From Parapristionchus giblindavisi (taxonomy: Eukaryota > Nematoda > Chromadorea > Rhabditida > Diplogasteridae), in the NCBI GenBank assembly GCA_943737045.1, contig CALSFV010000295.1, forward strand, positions 196,501 through 260,500: a DNA stretch of 64,000 nt, written 5' to 3'. A program made the translations under genes and the position numbers. Shown in pieces: positions 10,603 to 22,749 of this stretch (positions are counted from its first letter, which is position 1; every line of letters begins with the position of its first letter). The notes beneath the pieces are model-generated. The model was not told where the DNA came from and searched no databases. It saw nothing but the letters and a program-made list of their open reading frames with translations.

Positions 10603-11911
10603 TTAAGAAGCATTGAGAGGGTACGACATCAAAAAGAATACGATAAGATTACAATACCAGACTATGAAATTTTTTCGTTGTCATAACGAATAAATTAATC
10701 CATATTTCAATATAAAGAATTTATTAAATCTCTGTTTCAAACTCCCCCTCACGCACAACAGTGAAGGGAACTCCCTCGAGAACGCGCAAGTTCGATCTAC
10801 TAGATCGGACGTCGCGCTATTGATTTGAACACGTGATATATGAATGTGTTACGTGAAGTGCGTTCACAGCCGGCAAGGTCTACCAAGTGGGACCCTGTGG
10901 GCTACCCAATTGAACATATAGTATATATTCTTCAGACATAAAAGGCAGCGAAGACATTGCACAAGACAGGACACAAGACGGGAGATATCAAGTTGCTATT
11001 ATAATTACGCAACTACTTCTTTTGAATAAAGCACCCGAGATTTTCAGAAAACAAATTTATCAAACATTTTTTCAGTCAATTTTTGAAATTTAGTTTCCTT
11101 TTCATCGTACTGTTCTGTTATTGTTAGGATAGGACAGTGAACTGATCTTCTTGGTAGAGGAGGTGGAGATGTAGAGTTCAACAGGGAAGTAGTATACTAT
11201 GCCGTAAAACAAAATATTTGTAAAACAAAACAAAACCAAAACAAAATCGTAAAACTAAACCTATAATCTCATCCACAATTTCTAGCACCTTGAAAGTCTT
11301 TTCGAAGTAGTAGAGTATCCATATGAGATGCGAAGTGTAATTCGACACTATAAAGGTGTGCACTAAATGAAATACGAAACGTTACCTCAACTCGAAGGTA
11401 CATTATTTGTGTGCGCCTTTGGCAGTCCCACCTTTCGATCCTCGCTGAGTATAGAAAGAATAAAGTAAAGTAGAATACGCCCTCTTATTTTACTAGTGGT
11501 TCTTATTCTTCCGCACTTATAGTGTTATGCGATTTTTAAAGATGTTTTATGCAGACAAAATGCTCCATATTTTTGACTCTTTTATCTTTTTTTCACGTAT
11601 ACGCTCGGTATTTTTTTAAAAATTTTGTATTTCTAGTCTTCGTTATTCCTATTATTTCAAGTCAATCACAAAATTAACAATAAAAACAAATATAATGTCT
11701 CAATTGTCATTTGTGTTACAGAGTTTCCAATGGGATAACGAATCAATAGTTATAAAGAAAAATTTTGTTGATTATGTTTTCCGTGCCCATATATGTATCT
11801 TTCGCCGTTCTTACATTGATTGGATGGCTCTGTTCCACTTTCCTAGTCCCATGGAAGTTGTCATGGAACTAAACTTCAATAGGGCCAGGGAATTAGAACA
11901 GAGTTGATTAC

Positions 11912-11997
11912 CTGATCCGATATTCCATTGTACTTCACAGAGAAAATCCTTAGAAACGTCTCTGTTCGGAATTTGTCCCTGATAGGGGACGACTTTT
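11912..11997 (-). pseudogene. Fn1-like domain exon (block A unit 2)
   Basis: On the minus strand an 86-nt exon reads VVPYQGQIPNRDVSKDFLCE and continues to a GTAATC donor at 11911-11910, after a TATAG acceptor. The IPN...FLCEV pattern matches the end of the Fn1-like domain in the 35010-39626 gene (FTKDGNEFLC). Homologous exons are at 44425-44515 and 41027-41115. Upstream and downstream exons are only partly recognisable, so I treat it as a decayed or unresolved gene. Confidence 0.45.
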
Positions 11998-12529
11998 CTA
12001 TAAGGGAAGAATTCGAGACGTTTCTAGGGAATAATTTGAGATAAGAATGTGTTTTATTTTAATTTATTTTCAGTGCTTAAATCACTCATTCCACCATGGC
12101 TTAACCGTGAAAAATATGGTAAAATGAAGAATATTCTACAATTAACAACTTCTAATATACGATGGAATATGTGAGTCATTCGTACAATTATACTATTATA
12201 TTATACAACACATTTGGTTCATGGGATTTGGAGTTTCGATTTTTTTAAGAAATAAAATAAAGTAGAAATGTGTGACGGGCATACAAACAGACAAACAGAT
12301 AAACGTGCCTTTTCATTTTATTGAATAATAATGTCTCTTAAGTTAACTCATAAGTTCATCATTTGTCTACTTTCACTTCCGCTATTTGCCCATTTTGTCT
12401 TGCCTTAAATATATTCAAATTTTATGATATTTCCAGCTTCAATGATTGAAATCTAACAAAATAGTTATGTTTTTGATGTATAAAGTGTCCATTTTAAACA
12501 TAATAAGCTTGATGAATTCAGTAGGATAC

Positions 12530-12646
12530 GGACGGAACCATACGATTAGGCAATTCGTCCCAGTCATCTCCAAAGGACCAAGGGGAAGAAACAAGAAGGA
12601 CATATAACAATAGCTGGAATATTTTCAGCAAGGACACGGAGTTCAT
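12530..12646 (-). pseudogene. Candidate signal-peptide exon of a minus-strand gene (block A unit 2)
   Basis: ATG at 12646 starts a hydrophobic leader (LLKIFQLLLYVLLVSS) followed by DDWDELPNRMVPS and a GTATCC donor near 12529. The copy in block B (45038-45154) keeps the frame and the leader with a few replacements. The exon lies upstream, in minus-strand terms, of the Fn1-like domain exon at 11912-11997, so both may belong to one secreted-protein gene, but I could not join them in phase. Confidence 0.4.
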
Positions 12647-12669
12647 ATTATGACATGTGGAAGGTACAT

Positions 12670-12888
12670 ATTGACCGTATAAAATACACTTGTTTATTAG
12701 GGTACGAGAGTAGCCAACCACTGCCACAATAAATTTCTATGTTTAGAGAGAGAGCACCATTGAGAGTGTAGGTAGATCAGAGAGAGCGAGGAAGGAATGG
12801 AGGAAATAGTGGGGAGTTAATCGATAGTTCTTCCTTTGTTTAGCAGCAGTAGCAATGCAATTGTGCAAGTACCTTTTATACGGACAAT
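12670..12888. mobile_element. MITE of the ATTGACCGTATAAAA family
   Basis: ATTGACCGTATAAAATACAC at the left and TTTTATACGGACAAT ending at 12888. Block B keeps the left end at 45178 but lacks the right end, so that copy has a deletion. Confidence 0.75.
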
Positions 12889-13357
12889 AATCATTTGTTT
12901 GTTTTGTGGGTTTTTTGGGGCTTTCCATTTCCGCGCTTTGCAAATACATCTAATTGGTAGCACATTAGCTCTTTTATTAATCTCCTTATTTATCTGTCCT
13001 TATACGATACATTTAACACAAAGTTTGTTGTACAAAAACTGCGCGTCATTGCTCTGTGGTCGCAAGATACTTGATTCGTGATTCTAGCGAACCATAAGCT
13101 GAATAAGCATTAAATAAATAATGTACGGTATGTGAAATAACTTTTGCCGCCTTTCTCTCTCCACAGCACCTTCACGAAAACATCTTCATGTTTTATTTTC
13201 TTTGAATTTTCGAAAGAAATATTGTGAAGTCATATAGACAAAGGGATCAAAATATCTTGGACATTTTAACACTAGTCATAAATTTTCTTGGACGAAATTG
13301 TAATCATAAGTGGATTTTTATAGATTTGGTACGGCATTTGAATATCTTTTTTTTCAG

Positions 13358-13509
13358 AAAGTGGTGAACATCCTACTACTAATAATCCTCAAGAGATAAC
13401 TACAGACACGATTACATTCTTCGTAAGAACCCTTGTAGTTCCATTCATTTCTCTAGTTTCTCTTCAATTGTATTGTAAATATATAACGCAATTGAAATAC
13501 AGTATCTAA
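13358..13509 (+). pseudogene. Candidate terminal exon with hydrophobic C-terminus (block A)
   Basis: After a TTTTTTTTCAG acceptor the frame reads ESGEHPTTNNPQEITTDTIT and continues into a hydrophobic stretch, stopping at 13507-13509. Block B has the same exon at 45789-45922 (ESSDQPTSNNPQEITTDTTT, then SLVSLSLYC and a stop). A Thr/Asn-rich stalk plus hydrophobic tail would suit a GPI- or membrane-anchored protein. There is also a possible GTAAG donor inside (13430 region), and no upstream exons are identified, so the model is uncertain. Confidence 0.35.
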
Positions 13510-15204
13510 TTATAAATAAAGAAATATTTTTAATTATGAATTGAATTAGATCAATTTTATGCAGTTCATTTTCTTAACTTGACTTTTCGTTCACTGTTAT
13601 TCTTACACTACTCCGTCTTTGCATGATAAATTATGTATGCATCCATTTTAAATGTAGCTCACCAAATACCAGTCGTGTGTATTGGCATAAATTTTTTTAA
13701 AATCTACTTTATATTTATTTATTCTGCACTTTTTTTGAAATAAAACGCCTAAAGTATTACAGAGAAAGATTTTAAAAGAACACTCGAATGACGGATTCAT
13801 CGATTACGATTAGTCTAGTTTTAATAAATGGTCAATGTCAATCACAATTTGTTCATATATCGGATACAAACGAAAAAGCTGGCCCATTGTATCTCCTCGA
13901 GCCTAAAACAGAATAGAATACACTCTAGTTTGTTCACATATCGTTGATGTTGATCATGGAATAGACAGATGATAGTGATTGTGGAAGAAACAAATGAGAT
14001 ATACATATCGGCACCAGGCAAAGCTTTTTGGAGTCAGCGACCTAGTGACGATTAAAGATGGAGACCCTCGAGTTTTTTCGGAACAAGACTGTTCGGATAG
14101 AATGATAGAGATTCATCGCACGAATCGAAAGACATTTGATATTGATTCCCGATATGTTTAAAGCTTTAACTATGTGCATTGAAAGTGCATTGAAAGTACA
14201 ACTTTCAAGGCATGTAGAGAGTGCTCATCCGATTTGCATACTTGCTCTCTCATTTTCTCATTATCCCTTACTTCAATTGCCATATAATATAAACAATAGC
14301 CAACATGCTTATCGTGGCGGGAGTCAGTCATGACAACTCAAGGGTCCCCTTCTTTAAGCGTATGCCATGTAGTAGCAACTAACATGTGACAAACAATTAA
14401 ACTGTCATAATATCGTCTTTTGAAATGTCCTAATGAATTTTAAAATTCGAAAAAAAAATATTATAAGATCCATGATCAACCACTAAACTGATCAAAAAAG
14501 TGAGGAAAAATATTTTGAATATAGGATACCTATGTATGTATAAAAAAACCTTTGGTATAATGTTACTTCGTACAATTGCACCACTGGCCGGACAACGTTC
14601 GACGTTAAAACGATGATAAGTCATTCTGCTCGATTTTGACTCTTATTATTAATTTCGTGCAGTGGCCAATTAATTTAGACACTTTCTTGACATATGAAAA
14701 AAATCCACCGTTCGAAGAGTGAAAATGAATGAGAATGAGTCGACTTCTCGAATTTGCACCCAATTCTTTTTAATTATCGTAGGAAAATCGTGCGCAGGAT
14801 TTTTTTCATGCATCAATTACTGATAAATCATTTTTGTGCGACCGCACGATTGCGCATCTCTAATTTGTCGTACATTTGTACCTTGAAAGTCCATTCGATG
14901 ATGTAGCGGATGAAATGCCATGTGTAATTCGACACCATATGGTGTGCACCAGGGCTGGGATTTTTTGTTTGGTATTTTTTTTGTTTTTTGGTTTTTTTTG
15001 GGTTTTTGAGAATTTTTTGTTTGTATTTTTTTTTGTTTGGTTTTTCTGCAAAAAACAAAAAATAACAAAAAAATTCGGATATAGAAAATTAACACAAATT
15101 TGATTGAAAAGTTAGTTTGTGATCAGTTTTGTTGGTAATTTTTTACCGCAAGATAATTTTTTTTTTACATTTAAACACTTTATCGAGATCAACTAAGCGG
15201 TGGG

Positions 15205-15543
15205 TCACCGGATCTGTAGTGACATGATATGGTTCCATTGATCCGTGTTTCTGGCAACGTTCATAAAGCCTGGCCCGACTATCTTCACAAATTCATCCTT
15301 CCATCTCAATTCGGGTCTTCCCCTTGATCGCTTTGGCCCTTGTGGGTGCCATTCTAACACTCTTCTCGACCATCTGTCAGGATCAAGTGAAGATAAGCGG
15401 GCAGCCCATCGCCACCGTCTCAATCTGTAGCACTGGACAAAGTCCGTCAGCCCGGTCCGTGCTCTCACCCAGTCATTCGTCTTTTTATCGAGTAATGATA
15501 TTCCTAACATGAAACGCTCGTATATAGTCGGTATGTTGTTCAT
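15205..15543 (-). pseudogene. LINE (RTE/CR1-like) ORF C-terminal fragment
   Basis: A 112-codon frame contains LRRWRWAARLSSLDPDRWSR and SRGRPELRWKDEFVKIVG. This is the tail region downstream of reverse transcriptase in many animal LINE polyproteins (RWAGH...DDRW...GRP..RW pattern). No reverse transcriptase core is nearby, so it is a 5'-truncated fragment. It is found only in the left half of the composite, so it inserted after the inverted structure formed or was lost from the right half. Confidence 0.75.
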
Positions 15544-15750
15544 TTACCATATCTCTGTCCTCCCAATACCGTTTAATAGAGTACACGGGACTTTTTTTTT
15601 CGCATCAGCAGTTTTTTCATCGTATCTGTCTTCAAAATGGTCCAATCGGCAATCTTAAAAAAAGGAATATGATGCTCTCGGAAAGGCGAATAAAAAGTTC
15701 TTCCATGATCGAATAGCTATGACACTCATTTTCGAGTTATTCGAGGAAAA
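15541..15750. repeat. Inverted repeat, partner at 33205-33415
   Basis: CATTTACCATATCTCTGTCC ... TTTCGAGTTATTCGAGGAAAA reads in reverse complement at 33205-33415 with small differences. It is part of the ordered inverted structure of the composite. Confidence 0.8.
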
Positions 15751-16129
15751 TCACTACACTTTCTCCTTTTTCATCGATTCCAATGAATGAATGGAAAGGA
15801 AATTATTCTTTGTGCTGATAAAATCATCCAATCGACTTTATTTTTATTATACATAAGAAACTGTTATAAAAAGCAAGCAATCAATATGCAATTATCAACA
15901 TCACTGATCGAAAACGAGGGATGTAGACAAGTCAGGGGGCCTCATTCGTGAACAGAGTGTTCATCTCAGTTTTCATACAGTTGTAGATTGCATCGGAGGA
16001 GATAGTCAGATCATCCTCATGTACTTTCACTTAATCCTCAATTTCTCCTCCCTCCTCATCGTAGTCCTTCTCCCAGTTGTTGATGAAATCCATATAAGAG
16101 GGGTTAGGATAAGCCCACCGGAAAATATT
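15751..16129. other. Unassigned stretch; no convincing gene
   Basis: AT-rich with no partner found on the right side. Read on the minus strand, 16030-16130 encodes RWAYPNPSYMDFINNWEKDY and ends in a short acidic tail and a stop, which looks protein-like, but no start, splice site or family is recognisable. Confidence 0.3.
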
Positions 16130-16560
16130 GACTTGGCTCTTTTGTCTGCCATTTTTAACGGCTGCAAATGTGGCAAATGCTCGTGCCATATTTTACGTGT
16201 GTATTATTGGCAGATTGATAAAAATAATTTATCTCCAAATTTGAACAGTGAAAATATGGTGGAAAAAAGATCATTAGAAATGGCATAATTGACGGATGAA
16301 AATATGGCTCGACTAGGGGTAGAGGTAAGTTGACAAATATTACGGGTGAAATCTTGGCTATAAGGTGATGACGTCTACGTTTTGAAATGTGGCAAATAAT
16401 TCAGCTGCATAAATGGCATGAAATGGGCATGCCAGAAAATCACATGTTAAAGTTGGCAATAAAAATTGGAAACAATTATGCCAGAATGTCAAATTTATCG
16501 GAATTAGGGCAACCAAAAATGATCGGTTCAAAATTGGCAGGTCGCAACAACAAAGTTATT
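16130..16560. repeat. Degenerate TGGCA-spaced repeats bordering the 29-bp array
   Basis: Motifs such as AAATGTGGCAAAT, AAATGGCAT and AAAATATGGC recur about every 25-40 bases. They share the GCCA...AAAATATGG core of the 29-bp unit. The mirror region is 31436-31960. They look like old, diverged monomers at the outer edge of the array. Confidence 0.6.
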
Positions 16561-18175
16561 GCCATTTTTTACAGTTTAAAATATGGTTCGCCATTTTTTA
16601 CAGTTTAAAATATGGTTCGCCATTTTTTACAGTTTAAAATATGGTTCGCCATTTTTTACAGTTTAAAATATGGTTCGCCATTTTTTACAGTTTAAAATAT
16701 GGTTCGCCATTTTTTACAGTTTAAAATATGGTTCGCCATTTTTTACAGTTTAAAATATGGTTCGCCATTTTTTACAGTTTAAAATATGGTTCACCATTTT
16801 TTACAGTTTAAAATATGGTTCGCCATTTTTTACAGTTTAAAATATGGTTCGCCATTTTTTACAGTTTAAAATATGGTTCGCCATTTTTTACAGTTTAAAA
16901 TATGGTTCGCCATTTTTTACAGTTTAAAATATGGTTCGCCATTTTTTACAGTTTAAAATATGGTTCGCCATTTTTTACAGTTTAAAATATGGTTCGCCAT
17001 TTTTTACAGTTTAAAATATGGTTCGCCATTTTTTACAGTTTAAAATATGGTTCGCCATTTTTTACAGTTTAAAATATGGTTCGCCATTTTTTACAGTTTA
17101 AAATATGGTTCGCCATTTTTTACAGTGTAAAATATGGTTCGCCATTTTTTACAGTGTAAAATATGGTTCGCCATTTTTTACAGTGTAAAATATGGTTCGC
17201 CATTTTTTACAGTGTAAAATATGGTTCGCCATTTTTTACAGTGTAAAATATGGTTCGCCATTTTTTACAGTGTAAAATATGGTTCGCCATTTTTTACAGT
17301 GTAAAATATGGTTTGCCATTTTTTACAGTGTAAAATATGGTTCGCCATTTTTTACAGTGTAAAATATGGTTCGCCATTTTTTACAGTGTAAAATATGGTT
17401 CGCCATTTTTTACAGTGTAAAATATGGTTCGCCATTTTTTACAGTGTAAAATATGGTTCGCCATTTTTTACAGTGTAAAATATGGTTCGCCATTTTTTAC
17501 AGTGTAAAATATGGTCCGCCATTTTTTACAGTGTAAAATATGGTTCGCCATTTTTTACAGTGTAAAATATGGTTTGCCATTTTTTACAGTGTAAAATATG
17601 GTTTGCCATTTTTTACAGTGTAAAATATGGTTTGCCATTTTTTACAGTGTAAAATATGGTTTGCCATTTTTTACAGTGTAAAATATGGTTTGCCATTTTT
17701 TACAGTGTAAAATATGGTTAGCCATTTTTTACAGTGTAAAATATGGTTTGCCATTTTTTACAGTGTAAAATATGGTTTGCCATTTTTTACAGTGTAAAAT
17801 ATGGTTTGCCATTTTTTACAGTGTAAAATATGGTTTGCCATTTTTTACAGTGTAAAATATGGTTTGCCATTTTTTACAGTGTAAAATATGGTTTGCCATT
17901 TTTTACAGTGTAAAATATGGTTTGCCATTTTTTACAGTGTAAAATATGGTTTGCCATTTTTTACAGTGTAAAATATGGTTTGCCATTTTTTACAGTGTAA
18001 AATATGGTTTGCCATTTTTTACAGTGTAAAATATGGTTTGCCATTTTTTACAGTGTAAAATATGGTTTGCCATTTTTTACAGTGTAAAATATGGTTTGCC
18101 ATTTTTTACAGTGTAAAATATGGTTTGCCATTTTTTACAGTGTAAAATATGGTTTGCCATTTTTTACAGTGTAAA
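16561..18175 (+). repeat. 29-bp satellite array, about 56 copies (left)
   Basis: The unit is GCCATTTTTTACAGTGTAAAATATGGTTC (29 nt), holding the near-palindrome TTTTACAGTGTAAAA. Variants are ordered in blocks: about 19 copies with CAGTTTAAAA and GGTTCG, then copies with CAGTGTAAAA and GGTTCG, then from about 17565 mostly GGTTTG. Occasional single changes (GGTTCA, GGTCCG, GGTTAG) mark individual copies. Frames inside it are artefacts of the period. Confidence 0.95.
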
Positions 18176-18801
18176 ATTTGTCAGAATAAAACAATTAATG
18201 GGGTATATGGCTAAACAAGAAAAAAACGACTGATTCCTAAGTTTAGGAGGGATGGAAATGGCGGGATAATACAACGATACAAATAATATTACAATGTAAT
18301 ATAATACTATATATTAGTACACATAACACAAGATGCACAGAAGCGAGCGGATTCGTTGCCGGCCTCGACCAACTGGAAACAAATAAATCAATAATTGAAA
18401 TTCGCAATCGTAGCTGTGACCCGATTGAACCGCCGAAATATTTTTTTAAATCAGTTCAAAATGCACCAGTAATTGCTGTTCAGGTGTAAACTAGGGTCGA
18501 CTCCTACAGTAATCTACATTAATCCCTAAATATTCAAGACCAAGTAGCCTTAGTACGACTCCTACAGTATTCTCTAAAGATCAAAGATCATAGATCGCTC
18601 ACATTGTCTCCGCGCACCTTCTTGCGCAACGTGCGCCCTCCACACTGGACTGCTTGATGTCTTTTCATCAATCTCCTACTGCGTCACGACCTGGAAGGAA
18701 AAAAATAATTTAAACAAGCTTTAAACATATTTAATTAATTAAATAGCGGATTCCGATGCTCAGTAAGTTATTATTAAAATGAAAGTAAAATATGCTAAAG
18801 A

Positions 18802-19047
18802 TCACACAATTAAACAAATAGAAATAAAATAGTTTTGAATGTACGAACGCAGATCGTATCGTTCTAGGGAAACGCATTTCCAATATTGTTTTTTAGCGGT
18901 CATGCTTAGGCTAGCGAAATTGAAACACACAATCATGCACAGTGTTTCGAGAGGTGAGACAGAGCAACGGGGTTCGAGAAACGCTGCTGCATGAATAATC
19001 CAAGAAAATAGCAAAAAGAGTGCAAATAAAGAATAGCAAACAATCAT
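18802..19047 (-). CDS. Hypothetical small cysteine-containing protein, left-arm copy
   Basis: An 81-codon frame whose first ~24 residues form a signal-peptide-like hydrophobic segment (CYSLFALFLLFSWIIHAAAF), followed by a chain with several cysteines. I do not recognise the family. An overlapping frame also starts with a hydrophobic leader, so the coding frame is uncertain. The identical frame is in the other arm at 24618-24863. It may be chance. Confidence 0.25.
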   Translation of the reverse strand: MIVCYSLFALFLLFSWIIHAAAFLEPRCSVSPLETLCMIVCFNFASLSMTAKKQYWKCVSLERYDLRSYIQNYFISICLIV

Positions 19048-20917
19048 ACATTTTCATACGCTCACAGTGTGAGGAATGACCCACCATATACGGCGCATTT
19101 TCAGGGTCGATTCACTATATAATGCTCATTTTTATGTGAAAGATTACAATTTTTGCGAAAAATAACGATTTTTCTAAATCGACCCACTATATAAAAACAA
19201 TTAGGTGAGGGCACCAAAAATGTATGGCAAACAATTCCAACCTATAGTTGGTTGATTGAACAGTCAGAAGAATCCTCCTTGGACGTTGCGGCTGCAGCAG
19301 GCGTGCTGCATCTGCGCACGAGGTCATGGATTCCTGCATTAAAAAAATCAATATATGAAACACCAACTACCGAATACAGAGTTTGGCAGGAATCTCTACC
19401 CTGTCATAAATAAATCGCTCCATAATTGTCAAGAAGTGTTATACGAATCCAATATAAACCAACTCTCTCAATGATCCCCCCCCCCCCCCGATCTACATGT
19501 GGTCGCGGCGACTACGTATCAACGGTCACCCCGCAGCCACCCGTTGACACGTAGTCGCCACGAGGCACCTCATCGCTGCCAATAATGTTCTGTAAGCACA
19601 CTCAGAAATTGCCCGACAATAGGCCATTTTCGACGAAAATCAATAAATAGTTAGGGACCAAACATCAATAAATAAATGGCAAAATCAAACGCTAAAGAAT
19701 TCACTATCGCCCCTTTGTCTGTCCATCCCATACTGATACTGAAACAGACTATAATAACCACTCAATACATCATCCACCGTACCTCCTTATTCATCTTTCC
19801 ACTCAATCAATACTTCATCTTAGCGTCCATTGCGCCACCAATTGAATTATCTGTAAAAAGACAATTGTTTAAAAAAGTGCAATATGTCATATGCAAACAC
19901 ATGCAATGTCGGTCTAGTATTGTTGTCCATTTGATCATTGTCAACTATCCCTCCCCCGCATATTATATCTACAGGTAAGGAACCCAGTTGGACCTCCCAG
20001 AAAGTGTTTGACCATACGTGGGCGGCATTGCCACTAGCGGCAAGACCCACCCAATTTTGGATTTAAAAAAAACGATAGCCTAGCTATTCGACCTATGGTC
20101 CGACCCACTCGATTTTAATTTCCAGCGACAAAGGTTGCCCACGTATGTGTTTGACAAACCGGGAGTTGAATTTATCTGTTCATGTGCAGCATAACGGGCG
20201 GACGGAGCTCGTTCTGCTACATGGGTTATAAACTTCAAGAATAATGGATTACTTTCTGGATTTTACTTCGTTGTTAGCGCCGATTTACAGAGGTAAAATG
20301 TAAAAGGTAAAGGTACAACCCGTTATTCAAGGCACACGAAGTCCTGTGGGTGATCACTGCTATGCCAGTGATAATTCAAGGTCAATTCAGTCCGGATATG
20401 ACCGACAAGGAGAAGAAAGGAAACCCAATGATCTACGAAGGACCATTGTCATAACAATCACATTAATATGCGATTTGATTTGTGGATTTCGAAAGTCAAA
20501 TTTTTAAAAAAGTCGATAACAACCAACAAACCATGCCTATCTATCAATCGATAAATCAATCAATCAATATATACAGTATACCTTCAGTTCATCATCCCAT
20601 TGGAATACGGTGAAGTGCACCGGTAGCATCCGTCTGTACTACATCCGCCGATCAACAGTCGCGTGACGATCGTTCACTGAAATGAGAGATCGAAATTGAG
20701 ATGCATACGGTAGGGGTAAGATACTGTTTGGCTAGGATAGGGTAAGATGCGAATACGGCACGATACTGGTGCTATCATCGAGATGAATCAGAGTCGATTT
20801 AGAGTTTATAGTTTAGTTTAGTACAAGCATATTTTAAAATGTACATTATACGTATGAAGTACTAAGATTAAAAGCCTACTCTGAATCCATCTAGATTAGT
20901 GTTCAATCAAAAATCAA

Positions 20918-21205
20918 TCAATAAAATCTCATACCGAATCCACCTTTTACTCCCATCGAATTATTCACTTGGATGATGCTCTGGCTGGACGCCGGCGGTT
21001 TCGAAAACTCTTTCCACATCTGTAGATAGATTACGGTAACGATAAAAAGTAATTGATAACATAGAATGACGATTGCAGTACCCTTCACCGACATGGTCCG
21101 CATATCAGGCATCTTTCCTAAGAATTGACCGATTTTACTACACACTTTTGAGTTGACCCCCTCTTTTCTACACAGTTTTCGAAGCCCTTTGGGTAGGACA
21201 TCCAA
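20918..21205 (-). CDS. Hypothetical single-pass membrane protein, N-terminal exon, left-arm copy
   Basis: A 95-codon frame: a basic N terminus (LPKGLRKLCRKEG), a hydrophobic segment at about residues 44-62 (TAIVILCYQLLFIVTVIY), then a luminal-type stalk SKPPASSQSIIQVNN. After GGFG the sequence is GTATGAG, a good donor, so this may be exon 1 of a type II membrane protein. In the right arm the next acceptor candidate (near 22990) leads into frame with a TAG, so the gene may be broken. Its mirror copy is 22462-22749 with one Phe/Ile difference. Family not recognised. Confidence 0.4.
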   Translation of the reverse strand: MDVLPKGLRKLCRKEGVNSKVCSKIGQFLGKMPDMRTMSVKGTAIVILCYQLLFIVTVIYLQMWKEFSKPPASSQSIIQVNNSMGVKGGFGMRFY

Positions 21206-21331
21206 GATCCAGAGTAGTAAGGATGGTAGATCAAACGTCTCTCCAGGAGCTCACGTCAAAGTTCGTCGTTGAGGCTCCTTCCGATGCGATTTTCTCGGTT
21301 CACAGTAGAGCTATGAAAAAGTTTCCAACAG

Positions 21332-21799
21332 ATGAAATGTGTATTTTCTCAAGTACTTTCAGATAAAAATGTGAAAATGCAACTTTTTAATTTTTTGTTC
21401 CCTAAGGAATTGATCGCGTTCCATGGCCCCGGGAAATATTTTTTCAAAAGCTTAATGGATAGAGCTCGTTCACAGCTTTCATTTAAGCTCTTGGGAGACG
21501 ATTTTCATGGGGATTTGGCTGAATTACGTTCAAAAAACTGCATTTAAATGCTGGTAGATCACCAATAGTCGCTTTGATCTACTCGCCATTGTCGGCTCCT
21601 TGACAGGATTTCCCTGTAATATACGGGAGAATGGGCTGAGGATCGTTTTGACGTCGAGTCGCTCACCCAATGCCGCTCTGCTCTCCCTGCAACCAAACCA
21701 GCGAAAGGACCGATTCCGATGGTTCCTGATACAGATTGACAGATGAATACTGCAGATATGAGAAAATGTTCCAGTTCGGACCAGTAAATGAGCATCCAA
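21332..21799. other. Pair of small unrecognised frames near the palindrome centre, left side
   Basis: Plus frame 21332-21547 (71 codons, LFPKELIAFHGPGKYFFKSL region) overlaps tail to tail with minus frame 21530-21799 (89 codons, ending SRSKRLLVIYQHLNAVF). Both recur mirrored at 22120-22335 and 21874-22137. The second frame differs most between the arms near its N terminus (SFRWFGCRESRAALGERL against SFRWIGCSESRATLGERL), yet stays open in both. I recognise no domain. Confidence 0.3.
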
Positions 21800-22461
21800 G
21801 ATGGCTACGTCGAATGAGATAGATTCAGTCGAACGAAAACTCGCTCAGGAATTCTTCGAGAAACATCGATCTCTTGGCCAGAGAGCCAGATAGCTATAAC
21901 TTGAACATATCTTCAGTATTCTTCGGTCAATCAATACCAGGAACCATCAGAAGGGACTCCTTTCGCTGGATTGGCTGCAGCGAGAGCAGAGCGACCTTGG
22001 GTGAGCGACTCAACGTCAGATTGATCATCAACAATTTCTCCCGTATATTACAGGGAAATCCTGTCAAGGAGCCGACAATGGCGAGTAGATCAAAGCGACT
22101 ATTAGTGATCTACCAGCATTTAAATGCAGTTTTTTGAACGTAATTCAGCCAAATCCCCATGAAAATCGTCTCCCAAGAGCTTAAATGAAAGCTGTGAACG
22201 AGCTCTATCCATTAAGCTTTTGAAAAAATCTTTCCCGGGGCCATGGAACGCGATCAATTCCTTAGGGAACAAAAAATTAAAAAGTTGCATTTTCACATTT
22301 TTATCTGAAAGTACTTGAGAAAATACACATTTCATCTGTTGGAAACTTTTTCATAGCTCTACTGTGAACCGAGAAAATCGCATCGGAAGGAGCCTCAACG
22401 ACGAACTTTGACGTGAGCTCCTGGAGAGACGTTTGATCTACCATCCTTACTACTCTGGATC

Positions 22462-22749
22462 TTGGATGTCCTACCCAAGGGGCTTCGAAAACTGTGTAGA
22501 AAAGAGGGGGTCAACTCAAAAGTGTGTAGTAAAATCGGTCAATTCTTAGGAAAGATGCCTGATATGCGGACCATGTCGGTGAAGGGTACTGCAATCGTCA
22601 TTCTATGTTATCAATTACTTTTTATCGTTACCGTAATCTATCTACAGATGTGGAAAGAGATTTCGAAACCGCCGGCGTCCAGCCAGAGCATCATCCAAGT
22701 GAATAATTCGATGGGAGTAAAAGGTGGATTCGGTATGAGATTTTATTGA
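22462..22749 (+). CDS. Hypothetical single-pass membrane protein, N-terminal exon, right-arm copy
   Basis: Mirror of 20918-21205 with ISKPP in place of FSKPP. It has the same basic N terminus, one hydrophobic segment and a GTATGAG donor after GGFG. An acceptor candidate at 22989 (CATTTCAG) precedes an exon-like stretch ending VHFTVFQWDDELK and GTATAC, but joining in phase meets a TAG. Another acceptor-bounded frame at 24332-24420 ends SKEDSSDCSINQL and a stop. How these connect is unresolved. Confidence 0.4.
   Translation: MDVLPKGLRKLCRKEGVNSKVCSKIGQFLGKMPDMRTMSVKGTAIVILCYQLLFIVTVIYLQMWKEISKPPASSQSIIQVNNSMGVKGGFGMRFY

Larger units (their letters stand above)
10608..14949. repeat. Block A, tandem unit 2 and flank (counterpart of 43130-46440)
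   Basis: Direct copy of about 43130-46440. It holds remnants of a minus-strand Fn1-like gene, described separately, and a MITE. From about 13980 to 14400 I see no counterpart and no recognisable gene: the 60-codon plus frame at 13979-14161 matches nothing I know. At 14870-14949 the start of a further unit (GTAGCGGATGAAATGCCATG ... GGTGTGCAC) is cut off by the giant composite. Confidence 0.7.
18176..21640. repeat. Inner giant palindrome, left arm
   Basis: This arm is the reverse complement of 22030-27342, once the 1852-bp insertion at 25428-27279 is removed. Only scattered single-base differences are visible, for example TTTGGCTAGG against TTTGGCTGGG (right arm complemented), and a Phe/Ile change in the membrane-protein frame. 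The loop (about 21640-22030) is imperfectly inverted. The arm holds several frames that also exist in the other arm, short dispersed repeats at 19976-20235 and 20303-20400, and a hairpin-forming G/C-rich patch at 19500-19562. Confidence 0.9.

Noticed and set aside
11695..11907. 70-codon plus frame MSQLSFVLQSFQWDN as a gene
   Set aside because: The block B copy has stops in the same frame (near 44233), so coding is not conserved; the minus strand here carries the Fn1-like remnant.
16561..18175. CRISPR-like array
   Set aside because: The 29-bp units are contiguous without unique spacers, in a eukaryotic genome; it is a satellite.
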